NCBI GenBank assembly: GCA_965218495.1
Contig: OZ244626.1
Span: 4,278,001-4,342,000 of the forward strand
Reading direction: 5' to 3'
DNA: 64,000 nucleotides
From: G965218495 sp965218495
GTDB taxonomy: Bacteria; Bacteroidota; Rhodothermia; Rhodothermales; Bin80
The position numbers were made by a program, and so were the translations under genes. Positions within the stretch are counted from its first letter, which is position 1. Every line of letters begins with the position of its first letter. This document shows, piece by piece, positions 63,139 to 64,000 of this stretch. The notes beneath the pieces were generated by a model. The model had not been told where the DNA came from. It did no database searches and saw nothing but the letters and a program-made list of their open reading frames with translations.

Positions 63139-64000
63139 GGCTCTACCCCTTTTTTAGTGGGTAAACTCACCTGCGGACGCTGCGGGGTATAGATCCAGGC
63201 CTCCGAGGTGAAAGTAAATGGCGTTGGCAAACCGCCGTTTGTTGCGGAAGCCCCTGCTGCGCACTTTGATTGTTTTGATCCTGCTGTTGATGCCTTCCGC
63301 AGGGCCATTGCTCACCTTCAGGATGATCGCATTGAGGATACCCCACAGGTGTGTCTTGATGGTTCTGGCGGCTGCCTTGACAGGTTCCAGCCGACACCGC
63401 ATGGCCCACGACAACCATCGCTCCCAACCCTTGCGCGCCCATGTGCGGTGGACATAATGCCACAACTGCAGGGCCATTTCCTTGATAGCCCACGCGCGGG
63501 CCGTCTTCAACGTGCTGGTACGCAACTGCTGGAAGCGCGCCTTCTGCTTAGCAGACATGTTGGCCGGGTGAGTCAACCAATCATACTTGGTTCCCTTGAG
63601 GTCTTCCAGGCCTTCCTTCATCAATGCCCGGTGCTCCTGGCGCCGAACCTTGTCCACGGCAGCTCCCAGACATTTCACTACGTGGAATTTGTCAAAGGCC
63701 ACCTTCCGTTGCGCCTCTGGCACATGCTCCAGCGTGGCGTTGATGTAGGCCGGCCACATGTCCATGCTGACACTCTCGATGCCCTCCAGCTGCTCCAAAG
63801 TGAGCCCAGCATACCAACGCGTAAGTGTTTCTTTCTTACGGTCTTCGCCCACATGCAGCACCGTACCCGCCTTCGCATCCGAAACAATGGTGACATACGC
63901 ATGACGCTTGCGAAAAGAGGTCTCATCCACGCCAATATGGGCAACATCCCGTTCCTTCCTCCGCGCAAGGCCGCGTTGCACCGCGCGCTGCATGATCCCG
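63139..64000 (-). mobile_element. ISL3-family element, copy 3 (cut by window end)
   Basis: Left end 'ggctctaccccttttttagt' as in copy 1. The preceding 8 bp, CCAAAAGA (63131-63138), are the expected left target duplication; the right partner is beyond the window. Confidence 0.88.
63154..64000 (-). CDS. ISL3-family transposase (copy 3), N-terminus outside the window
   Basis: About 282 C-terminal codons, ending ..LYPAASAGEFTH as in copy 1, with 'HIGVDETSFRKRHAY', 'SVSMDMWPAYINA' and 'GPAEGINSRIKTIK' intact. Copy 3 shares 'ARTIKTHLWG' with copy 2 (copy 1 has KKHLWG) and the tail with copy 1. The start lies past position 64000. Confidence 0.93.
   Translation of the reverse strand, partial: GIMQRAVQRGLARRKERDVAHIGVDETSFRKRHAYVTIVSDAKAGTVLHVGEDRKKETLTRWYAGLTLEQLEGIESVSMDMWPAYINATLEHVPEAQRKVAFDKFHVVKCLGAAVDKVRRQEHRALMKEGLEDLKGTKYDWLTHPANMSAKQKARFQQLRTSTLKTARAWAIKEMALQLWHYVHRTWARKGWERWLSWAMRCRLEPVKAAARTIKTHLWGILNAIILKVSNGPAEGINSRIKTIKVRSRGFRNKRRFANAIYFHLGGLDLYPAASAGEFTH

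Noticed and set aside
54939..64000. A composite transposon bounded by ISL3 copies 2 and 3
   Set aside because: Copy 2 has its own perfect 8-bp duplication, so it inserted independently. Copy 3 has a different left flank.
1..64000. CRISPR arrays, rRNA genes and prophage modules
   Set aside because: No regularly spaced short repeats, no rRNA-like blocks and no phage structural genes were seen. The only integrase is a relic near 59.1 kb.

Overview
The window looks like an IS-ridden chromosome segment from a member of the Rhodothermota (Rhodothermales, the Salinibacter/Rhodothermus side of the Bacteroidota). This is an inference from gene families, not a measured placement. The supporting families are a DUF58 / BatA-like VWA / DUF4175 / VWA operon, several 6-bladed beta-propeller exported proteins, TlpA-type thioredoxins with a long N-terminal part, a secreted subtilase ending in a 'YPNPF' type IX-like sorting tail, and a Nudix protein with an N-terminal extension.

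Layout. 1-8.3 kb: partial TPR lipoprotein, transposase remnants, an AlkX/YcaQ-type DNA glycosylase and a TlpA protein lying between two copies of a ~0.7 kb duplication. 8.4-11 kb: IS21 element (istA-istB). 11.6-14.4 kb: two divergent beta-propeller genes. 14.6-18.4 kb: a decayed TlpA paralogue split by an IS1634 element with direct-repeat flanks. 19.2-31.8 kb: the only long stretch of ordinary chromosome, with a Nudix hydrolase, a YVTN-type propeller, the five-gene DUF58/VWA operon and FprA. 32-37 kb: a lone HsdR_N-like nuclease, IS and T4SS scraps, and a frameshifted subtilase. 37.7-45.5 kb: an ISL3 copy and an IS1595 element. 46-54.6 kb: beta-propeller lipoprotein, an orphan virB2-virB3 pair, an M16 protease and a sulfatase. 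54.9-64 kb: a second ISL3, a scattered IS1595 relic, an ABC exporter, a broken nucleotidyltransferase, a two-ORF IS256 element and a third ISL3 cut by the window end.

Main discovery. The IS1595 transposase gene (minus strand) is split by 4421 bp that resolve completely into six ORF-less group II introns of three families, nested up to four deep. Intron A (alpha, 668 nt net) sits in the gene. Inside A lie D1 (beta, 878 nt net) and E (gamma, 659 nt net). Inside D1 lies B (alpha, 670 nt). Inside E lies C (alpha, 668 nt net), and inside C lies D2 (beta, 878 nt). Each has a GTGYG start, an AY end and a recognisable domain V. The two beta copies have identical net length, empty sites for D and B exist within the same locus, and removing everything rejoins the transposase in frame (..AGRG|PVGKTAV..). 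No maturase/reverse transcriptase gene was recognised in the window, so splicing would need one in trans.

A second unusual element is the IS256 unit at 60.6-62.9 kb. A transposase-like protein that has lost the DDE residues overlaps the start of the intact transposase by 4 nt. Many genes here are broken; some frameshifts fall in G runs and could be sequencing errors.
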